A DNA stretch of 64,000 nucleotides from Dysidea avara (GCF_963678975.1 NC_089281.1:24656765-24720764); one strand, 5' to 3'; shown: positions 41,253 to 55,251, counted from the stretch's first letter. The notes: generated by a model not told the origin, from the letters alone. Made by a program: numbers and translations.

Positions 41253-44200
41253 TTATTTCACTAATGCTGTGTGTAACATCCATAGTTGTTCAGCAGTCAT
41301 TAAAAGGGGTGTGGGTTGTGAAGGGGTGGGGCTCCCTTGAGCTGGACCCTTCTGTATCCTAATCCTACCAATCAGCTGTGGATTTGCAGTCTCATCCAAT
41401 GCCTGAGGGCCAATCATACATGATTACTTAAAAGTTAATGGGAGTACTTACCTTGCTGAAACTAGGTGAGACAAATGACGTTACATCAGTGTTAACAAGC
41501 CCCCCAGGCAACTGTGAAGCAAGTAGCACTTTCCCCTTCTCTAGTACCTGCAGTAGAATGGTATAATCATGTTTGGGTATGCAGTTAAAGGCAAGTACTT
41601 TACACACACCTTGGCTTTCCTCAATTTCAGCTCCTGTTTCTGCTGTAGTTGTTTTTTGAGTTGTTTCTCAGCAGATACACCACTAGGTTGGGTGATGTCA
41701 ACAACATATCTCACTGCACTGAACTGCATGCAATCCTACAAGTATGTATATGTGTGTTATCAATTGAGTGTAGTGTGTGGTGCATGCCATGCATAGCATA
41801 TGTGTATACTGTAGCTTTGTGTGTCCTTTGGTTAACAGGGTAACTCTGGGGCAGTTGGTTGAAGTCCCATAATTGAATAGACTCATCCATATTAGGAATT
41901 CATCAACTGGAAGTATCCATTGTCATAATAATAATTATGGTGCTGCCAGAGTATCATAAAAGTATTACAAGATACGACCACAAAACTTTAATTGAAAATT
42001 TCACTCAACTACCTCCTATTATTGTACTAACAGTTTTGTTATATATAAGTTCAGAAGACCTTATACAGTTCTCAATCAGAGGAGGTACGACACACATTAA
42101 GTGCTATAACAAAGAATTTGCATATTTTAACTTCTAAACTGATGCTTAATCTGGCTGCACAGGATTATGGAGACCTTGAATACAATTTCTGATGCTATTC
42201 TCTTCCATTGTTTTCTGTTTCATGCGGTAAGCTCTTCATCACATGATGACATCTCCAATTGTCCTGTGTACTACTAATATCAAACCAAATATCAAACCAC
42301 TGGGGCTTACTGAAGTATATATCTACACCTAAACCTTCTGTACAAACCATCTAGCATAGACAATTGTTTCTGATAAATCACAAAACAGCTGCAGGCCTAT
42401 TGGATACTAGGACACTCATGTGAGCTCATAGGATTTGTAAAAGCACTTTTTGGAGGGTCTCATTGAAAACCAAGTGCCAATTAAAAGCTTTTCTTATGCG
42501 TAATTTAATGGTGTGGTGACAGAGCTTCAGTGTAACAGGGAATTTAACAACTAGCCATATCGCCTGCATCATGAAATCATGAAACTCAAAAAGACCATCA
42601 CAGAAACTTGGAACCTCCAATACGAGTAAATTTACTCTTGATATAACTGATCATATAATGGTTCTGTTATATCAGTAAGATAGTCAAAATAGATGATGTG
42701 AAACATACCTCCATTACATTGTTTGTTGTGTAATATTCTCATGGTTTGTACCTGATTACATGGCCCAATTGGTGTAATCATAAGGTTTTGTATTTGCAAG
42801 TGTACACGTATAGATGAGTGTTTGGTAATATACCACTTGTTAGGGAGTGCCCAATGGCAACATCCTGTCCCTGACTACGTATGTGGTGGAGACCAGGGAG
42901 GATCAGGGTTCCAACAATCAATGCATACAGGTTATGCTTAAGTGCAAGAAGGAATGTATTTTGTTTTCAATGATTCAGGCCCCTATCCACCTGTCCTCTA
43001 AACAAAAGTTTATAAATAGGGTATTTGGCATCTCTTGATTAAGTGTGTGTATTTCCCATGAAAGGTTGGGAATTTTTTTGTTGGATGGACAGTGCACAGG
43101 GCTGTGTCGCACGCACGTGTGTGTGTGTGCATGCATGTGTTGTGCTCACGCGTGTGCGTGTAGCATAGTGAAGTGCGTGCACACGCATGCATCCAAGTTG
43201 TTGTTATAGTGGTATGTTACCTTCTGCACATTCTCCACTTCCTTTTGCAGTTGCACAACCTCAGAATCAGCTGTTGGCTTCCGTCGAAGAGACAACTTTG
43301 GCAGTGATGCCAACTGAGCCTGCAAACAGAGAACACGCAAGCATGTACATACCAACCACCAGGCACTCCTTACTCGAGCAATCTTAGCTTTCAGTGCAAG
43401 GTTCTCCTCTTGTGAATACTGTAGGCATTTATTCAATGATTCAAGCTGTAAAGAAAAATGCATAGCATACGAGTAAATATAGAGACTTGTTTTACAACTC
43501 AGCATATATACAATGGGCTCAGAATATTAGCAGATCATATCATGCATGTCATGGGTACCCCCACCACGTCATGTGCTTGGTTATCACCAGGCAGCACCTG
43601 GGGTGCACCATTGTGGAGTTCAAACATATCACATGCCATAATGACATGAACAAGATCTCATCACATGCTAGTGGTGACCACTCTTGTTAGTAAAATGTTA
43701 TTTACGCAGTAAATAAAATTAACAGAATACTATAAGATACAGGGATAGTGGGGTGGACAATGGGCACCATGCATCGTCTTTTAGTATTAGCAGCATGCAT
43801 GTGCATCCTATATACATGTTGTGCTGGTGAAATTGTTAGAGTCGGGTACAGTATCCTTGATAAATCAAGCCATCATGCTGAAAACATATAAATACCTACC
43901 CACTCATGCATATATCTGGTAACCCAGAACTAATGGAGCTGCTTGGCCAGGTAGATTGACCATGATGCTCGTTACATCGCCATAGTCATACGATAAGTGT
44001 AATGCACAAACTGTGCACTAACTTGGTCAGGTACATGTTCTGGACTGCCCGCTGTTTCTCAAATTAAGCCAATCGCACACCAGGACTTGGGTAAGAACAG
44101 CCAACATAATAGGATGTTAATTTGATATATAGGGGGATGTATGTACCTAATAATATGGTTACAAAGACACGTAAGCTATAAGTATATGACTGCAAGTTTT

Positions 44201-47200
44201 TGGGAGCTCCCTTTATTATCATAAGAGAATTCTTATGAGAGTACCCCAATACCTTTGTGGTGAGTTGCGGAGAGTCCTGAAGTACAATGGTACCACCTGT
44301 TGATCCAGCCACTGACCCACCAGCATGGCTAGCAGCTGCTGAGGATGGGGTAGCCCCTCTGCTACCGGTCTGACCTAAACCAGACATAAATGCTGCCACA
44401 GTATCACCTACAAACAAACAAAAATATAAATATGTTTGTCCCTTTCCATATGGCAAACAGACAGAAGCTAGACTATGCTGTTTGGAGATTATACCATTAC
44501 AAACAAATTTTCTCACTAGCAGTATATCGTGACCCCATGATTCCAGCGATTGATTTCCTTGACTGAAGGTCCAGCTTCTTTGTCAGTTGTGTTTTCTCTT
44601 GTTCTAAAGCGTCAATGTCACCTTGCAACACATCCATCGCCTTTTCAAATTTCCTATGAACAACAATACAAAACAGCTGACCGTTTAACACACAATACAC
44701 AATAGCTTAACATCAAACTAATGTTGCATAGCTCTTGCTTACTCTTCTTGGCTTCTAATACATTGTTCTAGTTCTATAATCCTATCTTCTTTTTCCTTAA
44801 GCTGCACATGAACCTAGTAACCAAGTAACGGAAAACATATCAACACTAGTTACACTACATTGGAAGAGATTAATGTGTTACTTATGCATACGTATATGGG
44901 TTGCACCTTTCGTTTACAATGCTTGAAAAACACAGCTGGACAATAGACTAAATAAAAGGATCAGATTCCAAATTTCATGTAATAGTAACTATGTACATAC
45001 GTATGGTTTCTGAGTAGAAATTTCAGTACATGTCTACATTCTCATTGGAACTTTGCAAAGACTTTTCACAAAAGTATTTGTAATAAAAGGTTACAGCAAT
45101 TATTTTTAGAACATGGATAGTTGAAAAGCTCACACAACTCAGAAAGCAATCAGTTGTTGCCTAATGGCTGCATTCAACCACCAACAGTATTGCTGCAGTG
45201 GTAAACAGTGACGTGGGTGTGGATGAAAAACCAATGATAGTATAAGTTGATGTGGCCAACAGTAGTATCATGAGTGGTTTGCATATATTTGGTGAATAAA
45301 AGGTGACAACTATCCACACATGGCAATAGCAGTAAGCCAGCAGATGTAACAAGGACTCCCAAGCGACTGAAAGTAACATCATGAACAACTATTAAGTGAG
45401 ATCTGAGAGTGTCAACTTATTTCTTAGCTTGAGCCACTGGGTTGGAGCATGATCAGAGAATAGAGCAGCTGTTAATTCAATATGGCATATATGAAAGCTG
45501 CTTTCTTACAAGATTCTTTTAAAGACTGTAATTGTATTATCATTTAGAAAACTGACAAAAAAAAAAATGACAATAAAAATGCACATGAGCATGGCATGTG
45601 GGATCATTATGATATGCAATAAAGCTTGTCAAATTTACGCACACAAAAGCCTTCTATTACACAACAGGGGATTGCACTAGTCCTCAGGGGATATCGGTTA
45701 GCGACAGTAATCTGACACTGTATACCATCAAAGCAAACAACACAACAGCTGGAAAAAAAATTAACATCTGTAACAATTTATCACTTGTACATTTTAATGG
45801 TGATGTCATTGCAACATTGTGTGTTCATAAAGAACACTTGACAGTCTGCCTAGCTATTGGCTATGGCTGTTTCACATGATAATGTGTAGTAATTGGATTT
45901 GTTGAGAAGAGAATAACACAATACTATTACCCAACCCAAAATATTCACACACAGAGAACATCAGTGAATGGATGAGATATCTGTGATACAAGATAATGTT
46001 GGATGGAGCTCTATTCAGACCAATGTGCACATGTTTGCACTGCTGAAACTCCTTTGGAAATTATAATGGGACATGTGTACAGTGTAAATCCTTTTTACGA
46101 ATCTCCTTATAATGGACATGTAAAGGTATTGCAACTTGCTAACTGTCAAGAATGGATGGAGCCAAATTCAGGGGAACACTTTAAAATTTCAGTAAAGGTT
46201 ACCCCTTCTAAATGTATAGTCCTGAATTTGGAGAGCATATTTAAGTTCTTGTGTAGCATGTAGCCTGCAGTCATTGGTGACTTACTCTGCATACAATGCA
46301 GAGCACAGTTTAGTCACACATTGTAAGTTTATTAACGAATGTGTGTTATACCTCACTGCCAGCATTTTCCACTTTCTTCTCCAGTAAACCAATCTTGACT
46401 CCAGACTCACTTAACTCTTGAGCCTGATAAGCAACAATTAGACATAGTGAAAAATGTTCAAATCAAAACAGATACTTATTAAGAGCACACCTTGATTTTG
46501 ATGGTTTTCTTCAGTTCAACAATATCTTGATTCTTCTCCTCCACTTTGTAGCGTAGTCCTTCAGTGTCACTTAGCTCTGCCTTCACAGCTGCAGCACGCA
46601 GCACACAAGGTGCGGGCTGAATAGATTGACAACAAGCAAGTATGTTTAATAGGTAATGTAAATTACGTCCTATACAATGAGTTCATAATAAAAATACAAA
46701 AAACAAATAGCGAGGGCTGCACATAACATTGAATAGACACAATGATCTTTGAACAAATTAACACTTTTACTGAAGATAGAGAACTGTTACTGAAGATAGA
46801 GAACTGTTGATTGATAGGTATTGAGTACTGTTGATAGGAGCAAAACAATTAATAAGGTGCTCACTGTTTTCTTACTATGAACTCTTGCCTATAAAGCAAA
46901 TATATGCACAGTGTGTGCACACAAGGAAAAGCACAAAAAAAGTGTCTGGGGCACATAACAAGGAGCAGTACAAGGGATGAAAACCTTTTTACAAGCCCAC
47001 GATGATGGAAGATTTGTGAACTGAAACTGTTGACTAAGTGGAACTGTAAGCAACACATGATGTTCATACTCTTAGTGAACATTACTCATAGTGATATCAC
47101 ATTGTGAATCCCTCTATGTGAATTATATTACGGATGGATGGCACCATAATGTACATAGACTGACAGACGGACAGACATGCAAGACATGAAGACACATACC

Positions 47201-50200
47201 AGTGCCTCCCTAGCAGAGTCGGTATCATATTCACCATCCTGTGTAGCATTTGCTATTCGATTCAGTATTGTCAGAACAGCAGACAACGCAGCCCTACAAA
47301 CACAACACCTACTATCACCACCATGGTAGCCATCACCAACTAACCTCATCCCATCTTGAGAACCATCACCTGGAGGAGTGGGAAGATTACGGATCATCTG
47401 AGCGGACACTTCACGATAAAGTTCCTCCACTACGCCACTAGGTAGCAGCTCACCATCTGATGAATACAAAAAGGAGTAGATATTATAATACTCATCAATA
47501 GGGTCATTAACAGGTCCAATAATCAGGTGGTGCTATTATTGTGACCTACCTTGACACAAGAGTACATAATAATAGAGTGGGGAGAAGAGTGTCTAACTTC
47601 AGTGGATTCACCAAACTCACAGCGCTCAGACCTTGTGCAATCAACTATAGCCACCAAAGGTGACAAATGGCTTGCTCTATGAAGGAGGTTGTAATACTTC
47701 TACTGCTTCAATTAGGAAATATCAACAGTCTTCTGTTCACTTGAAGGTATTGATTTATTACTAGAAGTTTTATGGATTGAAGTAGGAGGGTTTGAGCGCA
47801 GTGTGTTTGTATGGAGTATATTAAGAGTTACACACTCTCCTCCCTCTTCTATTATTATGTACTCTTGCTTGACATAAGAGTATGTAGTAACTATAATGAG
47901 AGGTGATCCTATTATTGAAAACATGAACTACATCTTATAGAACCTACTTGATATGGTCAGGTGCTCTTATTAAGGATGTGGTCATTTTCAATGTAGTTTT
48001 TATTGGGAAGAGCTGTCTGGTGATTGATTATTCAATATTCACTGGAAAATGTTTCCAGAAATCATTGTAAAACCAGCCAAATTAAAATCTTTCGGTTTTG
48101 TATATTGTGAGGATGGCAAGAGATGGAGTGCAATTAGCCCGAAGTGTACACAACCACACTGAAAAAGCCATGCAAATATCAATCTTACCTGAAAGACTGT
48201 TTGTTTTCTGGCTGGCCAGTAGTTGCAGTTTCTGCATACCATCTTGTATGACGTGGAACAGCTGTGAGCACTGCTGCAGTGATGTCATCACCTACAGTGG
48301 GTGGAGCATTTTGCAAAAGCGGGTGTGGCTATCAGCAGCACAATTAATGCATACCTCAGCACCAAACTGAAATTTCTTCCTGCTGTCTCCAGCTGGAATC
48401 TTTCTCTTAATCTGTAACAGTCCAAAGTGCAGTGTAATGAACAACATCATTCACAACTGAATACAGCTAAAAACTGTACACAGAGGCCTGGCTAGCTATT
48501 AAGTCATTAGAGCTTAACAAGGTTTACAAATTGGTTTTCAGATTACTGGCTAACTCCTCCATAGCATGTGAAAGGAATGGATTGTATTTGATGCAATAGG
48601 ATGTTATACATGCAGACTGACTGGTTGCCATTAACAAACAGAAGCTGTAGCTCATCTCTCCCAGAGGAGACTGAGTGTGGCGCCCGACTAAACATTGGGT
48701 GGCCTACAGTTCGGGTTGTAGGGATTTTTTCCTTGTGTGTTTGAAGCCGAATTTAGCATGCAGATGATTATTACTGTCATGGTCCCAGAGTTTCAACATA
48801 ATTACTTTGAGGTTAAACAAAACCAACAAATATTTTCTGTAAGCCAATCACAGTACAATCAACAGATATGATATTGGTATACATTATGAAACAACTACAG
48901 TTCTTTGTGATACACATAAAACAGGTAGTTTAAAGTGATGGGCTACTTCTAATATTAGAACTAGGTGTGTACAGTGCGTTACTATGGTGATAGTACTAAC
49001 CCGGCGACACACTTGTGCGACGTCACCACCATGACTCTCAAGTTCCTTCAGTTGTGTGGCAAATGTGCAGACTTCCTAATGAATGAATGATAGTGACATG
49101 ATCAACCAATAATAAACAAGACACCCCCTGCACCACACAACTATGCACACACACATATACACCACACACAATGTGTATACAGGTGTTGTGCACACACACA
49201 GTGTGTGTGTGCACGCGCACGTGTGCGGTGTGTGCGTGTGTGTAATTCATACACCCACACACTGCACAAACATACAGACATACGTATGTACATACATACG
49301 TGCACTACATATAGTTACCACCACATGCACACTGTCACAACTTACAGGTATGAACAGTTTAATTTGCAGCATTTTGACAATTGCAGAATCTGTGCTTGCC
49401 TGGAACACTCGCAGATAGTCAGATAGAAATTCTGACGACGAAAATGGCTGTTCTGCTAGTTGGGTATCAAGCAAACCCTGCAAGTAAAACACATACACTT
49501 ACCAGGCCATGTACCATACGCATGCAAGCATGTACGCAACATGGACAGACAGACTAACACAAACTGCACACACATACACTACCTCAAAATAGTTGATAGC
49601 TTTTTCCAAGCCAGCCAGAGAAACAGTCTCATCCAACTAAACACAATAAACAGTAAATTCAGAAAAGAAGTTGCTATATAAATGTACCATTTCTTCCTTT
49701 AGTAGTCCAACCAGCACATCTAGGGACCTCTCATGAAGTGAAAGCTCATCTCTGTGGCCACCCATCTGTCTGTATAGCTCTACCTCACAACAACCAAGTA
49801 TTCTAAGAAATGACCATCCCAGCTAAATACATTGCATATTAAGTATATTTAAATTACACATACACATAAGCAGTGGGCCGCACGACGACACCCTAAACAT
49901 GTTGAAAATCAAGTCAGGATGACCAGGCCCACAAAAATTTAATGTTAAACGTGTATACAAGCTCATATGCATTACACCTTATAAAATAAAGACGACACAA
50001 AAATGACTTGTCAATGCAATGGAGGGTCTTTTTAGAAACAAAGCCCCACATGGCACCACACACACTCACACACACACGCAAGCACAAACCTCTGCACCCT
50101 ACTGACAAGCCTGATCAGATGACACAACTTGTTAGCCAAGTGTGTAACAAATGCCAACCTCTCTCCTTCGGTGGCATTAGTCACATTAATCTTTTCCTCT

Positions 50201-53200
50201 AGTTTGTACTGTAGGTGGAAAAGATGACATCACTGAGAAACTAATCCCCACAATCAAACCTGATGCCTCAGTTGAGATAGTATGAGGTCAGCTTTGAACA
50301 GTAACCGTGGTAACAGCATCAAAGTCAATATGGCATCATAGTCACCTCCCGAAGTGAGGAAGGAACTTGGCATGAATGACTTGAGCAAGTTAATATGATC
50401 CATTGATTGCTGAGCTTCAAGTTTGCGTAGCTCAAACTCTACAGTCTATTAACAATATAAATACACCCATATGCATATGTAATGGATAAAGCGGTTCACA
50501 CATTTCCCCAAAATTGCAACTGAAATACGACAGATATCATGAACATAGATTACAGATAGTAAGAAACCTTCCAATATAATTTTTTTTTGTATTGGAGAGT
50601 ACAATTAGACTAAGCACAAAAACTAGCCACAAACACATCATAATCATGAAGCACAACAGATGAGAACATTCATTTTGCGAGTTCCTATCAGTGGCTTTTA
50701 CTTTTACTATGCAACTTGCTTCTTGCTTCTAACATGCTTTTGTATAAGCTATATATTTCCCGGTAACCCCTGCATGTAGGCTTCTGAATATATGGCACCT
50801 TTTGACAATAAAAGCTCTTACCGCGTCATGGAATTATGTTATGATATACAGCAGCATATCACGACTATCATCTCTAGATCTATTTAGTGACAATATATAC
50901 TCACTCTGGAGTGTGCCTTCATAGAGGAACTCTTCAGTTGTCGGTTGAGAGTGAGGACCGCATGAGAGTGAGCATCAAGTTCATGTTGTTGTTTACTTGC
51001 TCCCTTCAACTGTAGCTCCTCGATGGTTGCCTGTTGGTTCTTTACCAGCTCACGGAACTTCTCGATCGTCTGTTGAAGATCAACTATGACCTCCTGGGCT
51101 GCATCTACTTTACGCTCCGTCTAGAATAAATAGTAGTAAACAGCTAAGTAATTGAAACACTAGAGGGGAAGGAACCCATATCAACAAGAAGGTTTAATAA
51201 AAACGTGTGTACTTAAATAATTTCTAATTTACCAACAATCAAATTAGCAACTCAGGTGGGAGGATTTTTGTATTAGCTGACTCAGAATACACTATATAGC
51301 CCATGGCTAGTTACTAAGAGTTACGTAATGGCAACATTCAACCAACAATGGTAGTATATAAATCATAGATGTGGTGAGAAAAAACAACAAGCGGGGAGGA
51401 GATGAGAAACTAAAAATTAAGTTTATGTGGCTTAATGTTGCAATCTTGATACACAAGGCACTTGGAACACTTCTCTTCACTCATTTACACATATAGATGT
51501 TTACACACCATAATTATGCAGTTATTTACTCTAATAGAACACACAGTAATGATTTGAAAAATTCAAAATTTTAAAAAGGGTTTGGGATCACTCTGAAGGA
51601 CTGACCTATACTGCCAAGCTGCTATAACAAAAAAGTGATGATATTTTTAGCATCCTTCATTATTATCCTAGCTCCTATACAGTACTACTGTATTGCATGA
51701 ATATACATGTGGTGACACCCACCTCCCTGGTCTTGTTCAACTGCATGTCTAGTTCCTCTCTCATGTCATGTTCCAACTCTACTCTTAGCTCTTCCTGCTC
51801 TTCAGCGATATCTCTTAGTGCTTCAAGATCAGCCACTGTCTCTTCCAGCACTTCGATACGTTCCTCCAATTGTAGGTTCTTGTCTGTTAGTTTCTCCACC
51901 ATCTCTTCTGCCCCCAAAGCATCATCCACCTTTATGTAAGAACACAGTAAACCAATATGTGTGTAGTTGCATGTACGCAAAATGTGTGTGTGTGTGCGCG
52001 CACACGCGCACACACGTGTGCACATGTACAATGTCTGTATGTGAGATTCTACATGTTTTGGTACGGTGTGTATGAGTATGGGTTGATTCCTCTACCTGCT
52101 CTTTCAACTCATCAATAGTGTCTTCGGCTTTCGTTAGTTCTTCCTTGAGGGAATCATTTCGTTGTTGAAGAGTAGTCAATTCTGTGCTGGTCTTCTCCAA
52201 CTCTTTATTGGTATGTTGCAGCTCAGATTTGTCTTGTTGTGAGATGTCCCTCAACCTTGTAACAGTGTGTGTACATGTCACTGGTATGGAGTGAGATTTT
52301 ACTCACCTCACTAAGGCCTCCTTCAGTCGATGGTTCTGTTGCTCCAGTTGCTTAGTCTGATAGCCTGCAACTGCCCCTTCAAGACCTGAGTAGAATCAGT
52401 TCATCATACTTTTGAAACTGGTACACCATTCAAGAATTTGAAATTTTACAGTACACGCTAATTTTCAAATTATATGGGTTTGATTCATACCTGATTCACT
52501 AATTTCATTCTTCATGATTTCCAGGTCAATAGTCAATTCTTCAACCTTTTCTTTTAATGCTTCACACTCACTGTTCAAGCTTTCAGACTGTCCAATACAA
52601 TATTCTATATGTTTCAAGCAACATAAGATTTCCTTACCCGTTCTTCTGCCATTTCTTTATCAAGGGTAGCCATCTCTACGGCATCACTAAGGTCTCTCAA
52701 TTCTTCCTCGACCTTCTCTTTAGCTTCTACAGCTTCTTTAGCTTCTTTCCTGACAACCTTCAGTTGTTGCTGTAGCTCTCCTTGGGATTCCACCCAACGT
52801 TGCTTGTATTCTGTCATCTACAAGGCGGAGAATTAGAGGACAATTGATGAGACTTGCTCACTTGTTGGAGTTGCAGTTTGGCTCGCTCAAGCTCCTTGAT
52901 CCTAGCCTTGTCCTCTGCTCTCTTGCGTTGCAGGATGGCCAACTTCTCTTCTAGGTCCTTCACCCTTGCTGCATCTCCACCGCTGCCAACTGACACAGGC
53001 TCCTCCACTATTGTCTAAACACGTAGTGTACATCATATTGACAACACCAGGTAATATACACAATAGGTCTAACCACCAATGGTAAATGGTTTTAGTAAGA
53101 TGACTTCTGATTCAAAAATCACGGATTTAACATTTAGCATTTTTAATATGAGAATTAGCTAGTCCTACCAGGCCAGACTGTTGTACTGTCATTAGGTAGG

Positions 53201-54213
53201 GGTACCTAGTCTCATGTGGCCAGACCGCTTTTTTTTCCATGTATTGGGTGGAGAAAAAAGGGTCTGGTGCGACTCCAATAGCTGTTTACTTCTGAGCCGT
53301 CCCCAGACACTGGGGACGCTAATTGAATAACATTGGCCGCAAAGGAGGCGCTGATGACGTCAGTAAGTAAACTCAAGATGGCTTTGATCTGTTCGTCCTT
53401 TAAACGAATCTTAATTTGCTTCGATGTCTCTTTTATAACGTCTTGAAAGTTCATCCTCATTGTGTAACAAGACTCACAACCGGAGTAGGAGTGTACGAAT
53501 ACTTCATTGTTTTACTGACGTCATGGCGCCTCCTTTGCGGCCAATGTTATTCAATTAGTGCCCCCAGAGTCTGGGGATGGCTCAGAAGTAAACAGCTATT
53601 GGAGTTGCACCAGACCCTTTTTTCCCCACCCAATACACCGAAAAAAGCGGTCTGGCCACGCGAGACTAGGGAGTACCTAGTGAGGTCTGGCCACATGAGA
53701 CTAAAGTTTCACCTTAACATCACAGAGAATGCACATCAAATAAGATAACAAGTAGAGCACCTGTTCTTTAACTACTTCTTTACTAGGTAAGGTTGGTTGC
53801 GATGTTGACTTCATTGAAGTTGGTGCACTTGGAGTAGAAGTTTTGCTAGAATCTCCGGCTGCACTGGGTGGCTTCCTTATCTGTGCTGGACTACCTCGTG
53901 GTGAACGTTTAGACAGTGAAGATGGCATGGGTATCCTAGAATCAGACTTTGTGGGCTGAACACTGTCCAACATCATGATTTGGTTTTGTCGCACAAATAA
54001 GCCACAGCTATCTGGACAGGTAAAATACTGTTTTCCCTGTATAGATCCATTGTTTTTTCCTTTAGGCTCGCCCAACTGAATCCCAATCCACTTCCCAGGC
54101 GCGAAGTCTGTTGTTCCCACAAACTTAACAATTCCTTCTAAGTTTTTGTCCTTAACGAAAACTCTACCACCAACTATGATTGGTTTTCCGCCAGCATCGG
54201 TCTCATCTGACAT
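41253..54213 (-). CDS. DCTN1: Dynactin subunit 1, p150Glued
   Basis: 28 coding exons, in transcript order: 54213-53761, 53014-52862, 52817-52638, 52587-52491, 52385-52307, 52255-52096, 51929-51723, 51120-50905, 50445-50260, 50208-50098, 49822-49688, 49636-49583, 49477-49346, 49075-49001, 48411-48355, 48291-48189, 47456-47345, 47293-47200, 46616-46491, 46423-46352, 44813-44743, 44653-44517, 44407-44253, 43445-43374, 43319-43221, 41735-41610, 41547-41452, 41402-41253; 1235 residues with all phases consistent (human ~1278). Exon 1 encodes the CAP-Gly domain ([40 protein letters not shown]) and a basic Ser/Pro linker. Exons 2-8 are coiled coil 1, which contacts dynein intermediate chain; the middle is a globular region; exons 19-25 are further coiled coil; the tail ends [17 protein letters not shown]. 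It links dynein to microtubules and cargo. Exon 11's acceptor was taken at TATTTAG|CTGGGATGG to keep frame. Human-like CAP-Gly GKNDG is GKNNG here. Confidence 0.93.
41736..43220. other. DCTN1 intron 25 with an exon-like plus-strand stretch
   Basis: This 1.5-kb intron is mostly plain AT-rich sequence. At 42846-42930 there is a GC-richer open stretch on the plus strand, bracketed by TTAG and CAG|GTTATG, reading [20 protein letters not shown]. It looks like one exon of a fibronectin-III-like domain but no neighbour exon was found. 43110-43190 is a GT/GC-rich alternating purine-pyrimidine tract. Confidence 0.4.
44814..46351. other. DCTN1 intron 20
   Basis: A 1.5-kb intron without a recognised element. 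A plus-strand open frame at 46003-46263 (86 codons) lacks any family resemblance and any exon context; I treat it as chance. Confidence 0.4.
49140..49262. repeat. Alternating CA/TG/CG simple-sequence tract
   Basis: CA-rich then TG-rich runs meeting in GTGCACGCGCACGTGTGC at 49210-49227, with both runs partly complementary. A similar GCGCGCACACGCGC tract lies at 51986-52020 in another DCTN1 intron. Such tracts can form hairpins or left-handed DNA; no coding content. Confidence 0.7.
53206..53670. mobile_element. Long-arm foldback element in DCTN1 intron 1
   Basis: Arms of about 150 bp: left TAGTCTCATGTGGCCAGACC, then GGGTCTGGTGCGACTCCAAT and GCCGTCCCCAGACACTGGGG; right mirrors these and ends GGTCTGGCCACGCGAGACTA. 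A further terminal copy (GGTCTGGCCACATGAGACTA) at 53684-53703 suggests nesting or slippage. The ~130-bp centre reads, on the minus strand, [20 protein letters not shown], resembling the start of RecQ-type helicase genes of invertebrates. It shares termini with the larger element at 54324-55968. Confidence 0.75.
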
Positions 54214-54479
54214 GTTTGGTGTGTTAGTTCCAAGGTTCAGGAGGTTGCTACTCCGTATTAGCGAGTGTCCTTTATTTAGAGTGATCTCGCGTGATCAGAT
54301 TACTGGCACGTGATAATTCATGGTAGTCTCGTGCCCAGACCGCTTTTTTTTTCTTTTTGTGTGGGGGCGGAGAAAAAAGGGTCTGGTGGATCTCCAATAC
54401 ATTTTTTGTGCAGCCGAATCTACAACTTTTGGAGATCGTTGATAGTGGTGATGAATTTCTCCGCCCCCACACAAAATTT

Positions 54480-55251
54480 ATATTTATTCTTATTACTGAT
54501 CATAACCATGTACATACTGAAAACTACAACACAAAACACGTCTTATCAAACTTAACATACTACCACTGATGTACACCTATGATCTTTATGACATACTTTT
54601 CTTCATAAAATCAATCCAGCATCCATCTAATCATTTCAATATCAGTAACTATGTCAACTTTTGCCGCAATCCTACCAGATCCTCCACCAGTAACAAGCTT
54701 CAACACAATTTTACATCATCCAACAAACAAAGTAACTTCTACTTTAACAGATTACCAAGAACCTACAACAGTCTACCAGTACTTGACTTAAATCAACCTT
54801 TTTCCACCATTAAATCACAGTTACTCAAGATCTTCTGGCAGCATTTTACTAACAATTTTAACTCTGACAATCCTCACAGTATGCACTTTGTTTGCCCTTG
54901 TAGTACCTGCTCCAAGTCTCCTCGCCCACCAAACTTCAGCAGTAATTAATTATTTTTTTCTTCTCGCTCTCTCTTAAAATAAGTACTTAGCTATATAAGT
55001 GAGTTTATTATTAAATACACATGTAAGTTTTAAAATTATAGGATAGTTCAACTATATACCAAACGTAAATGTATGTAATAACCTTAGCCAGCTAACTTAA
55101 TTTCATTGTAATTTTATACATTCAATTGTAAATGTAAGTTGTACGTATACTTTTTCTGGCTGTGGGCACCAGTTGCCCACAGACCATTAATGCAGGCCTT
55201 GCCTGCATTAAAAAGCAGTTAAAAAAAATAATAAAAAAAAAATAAAATAAC
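54480..55251 (+). pseudogene. 5'-truncated LINE fragment
   Basis: An open frame at 54569-54949 carries the YFNRLPRTYNSLP motif common at the C-terminus of LINE reverse transcriptases, with a Cys-rich end (CPCSTC). About 300 bp of 3' UTR follows, with a hairpin-like CTGTGGGCACCAGTTGCCCACAG (paired 8-bp arms) and an A-rich tail ending near 55251. The reverse transcriptase catalytic core is absent. Confidence 0.6.

Noticed and set aside
46003-46263. 86-codon plus-strand frame in DCTN1 intron 20 as a gene
   Set aside because: No recognisable domain, no splice partners or promoter, and length within chance expectation for AT-rich sequence of this size.
51697-51939. Ser-rich plus-strand frame at 51.7-51.9 kb
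   Set aside because: Exact antisense of the DCTN1 coiled-coil exon 51929-51723; serine richness is the complement of Glu/Leu codons.
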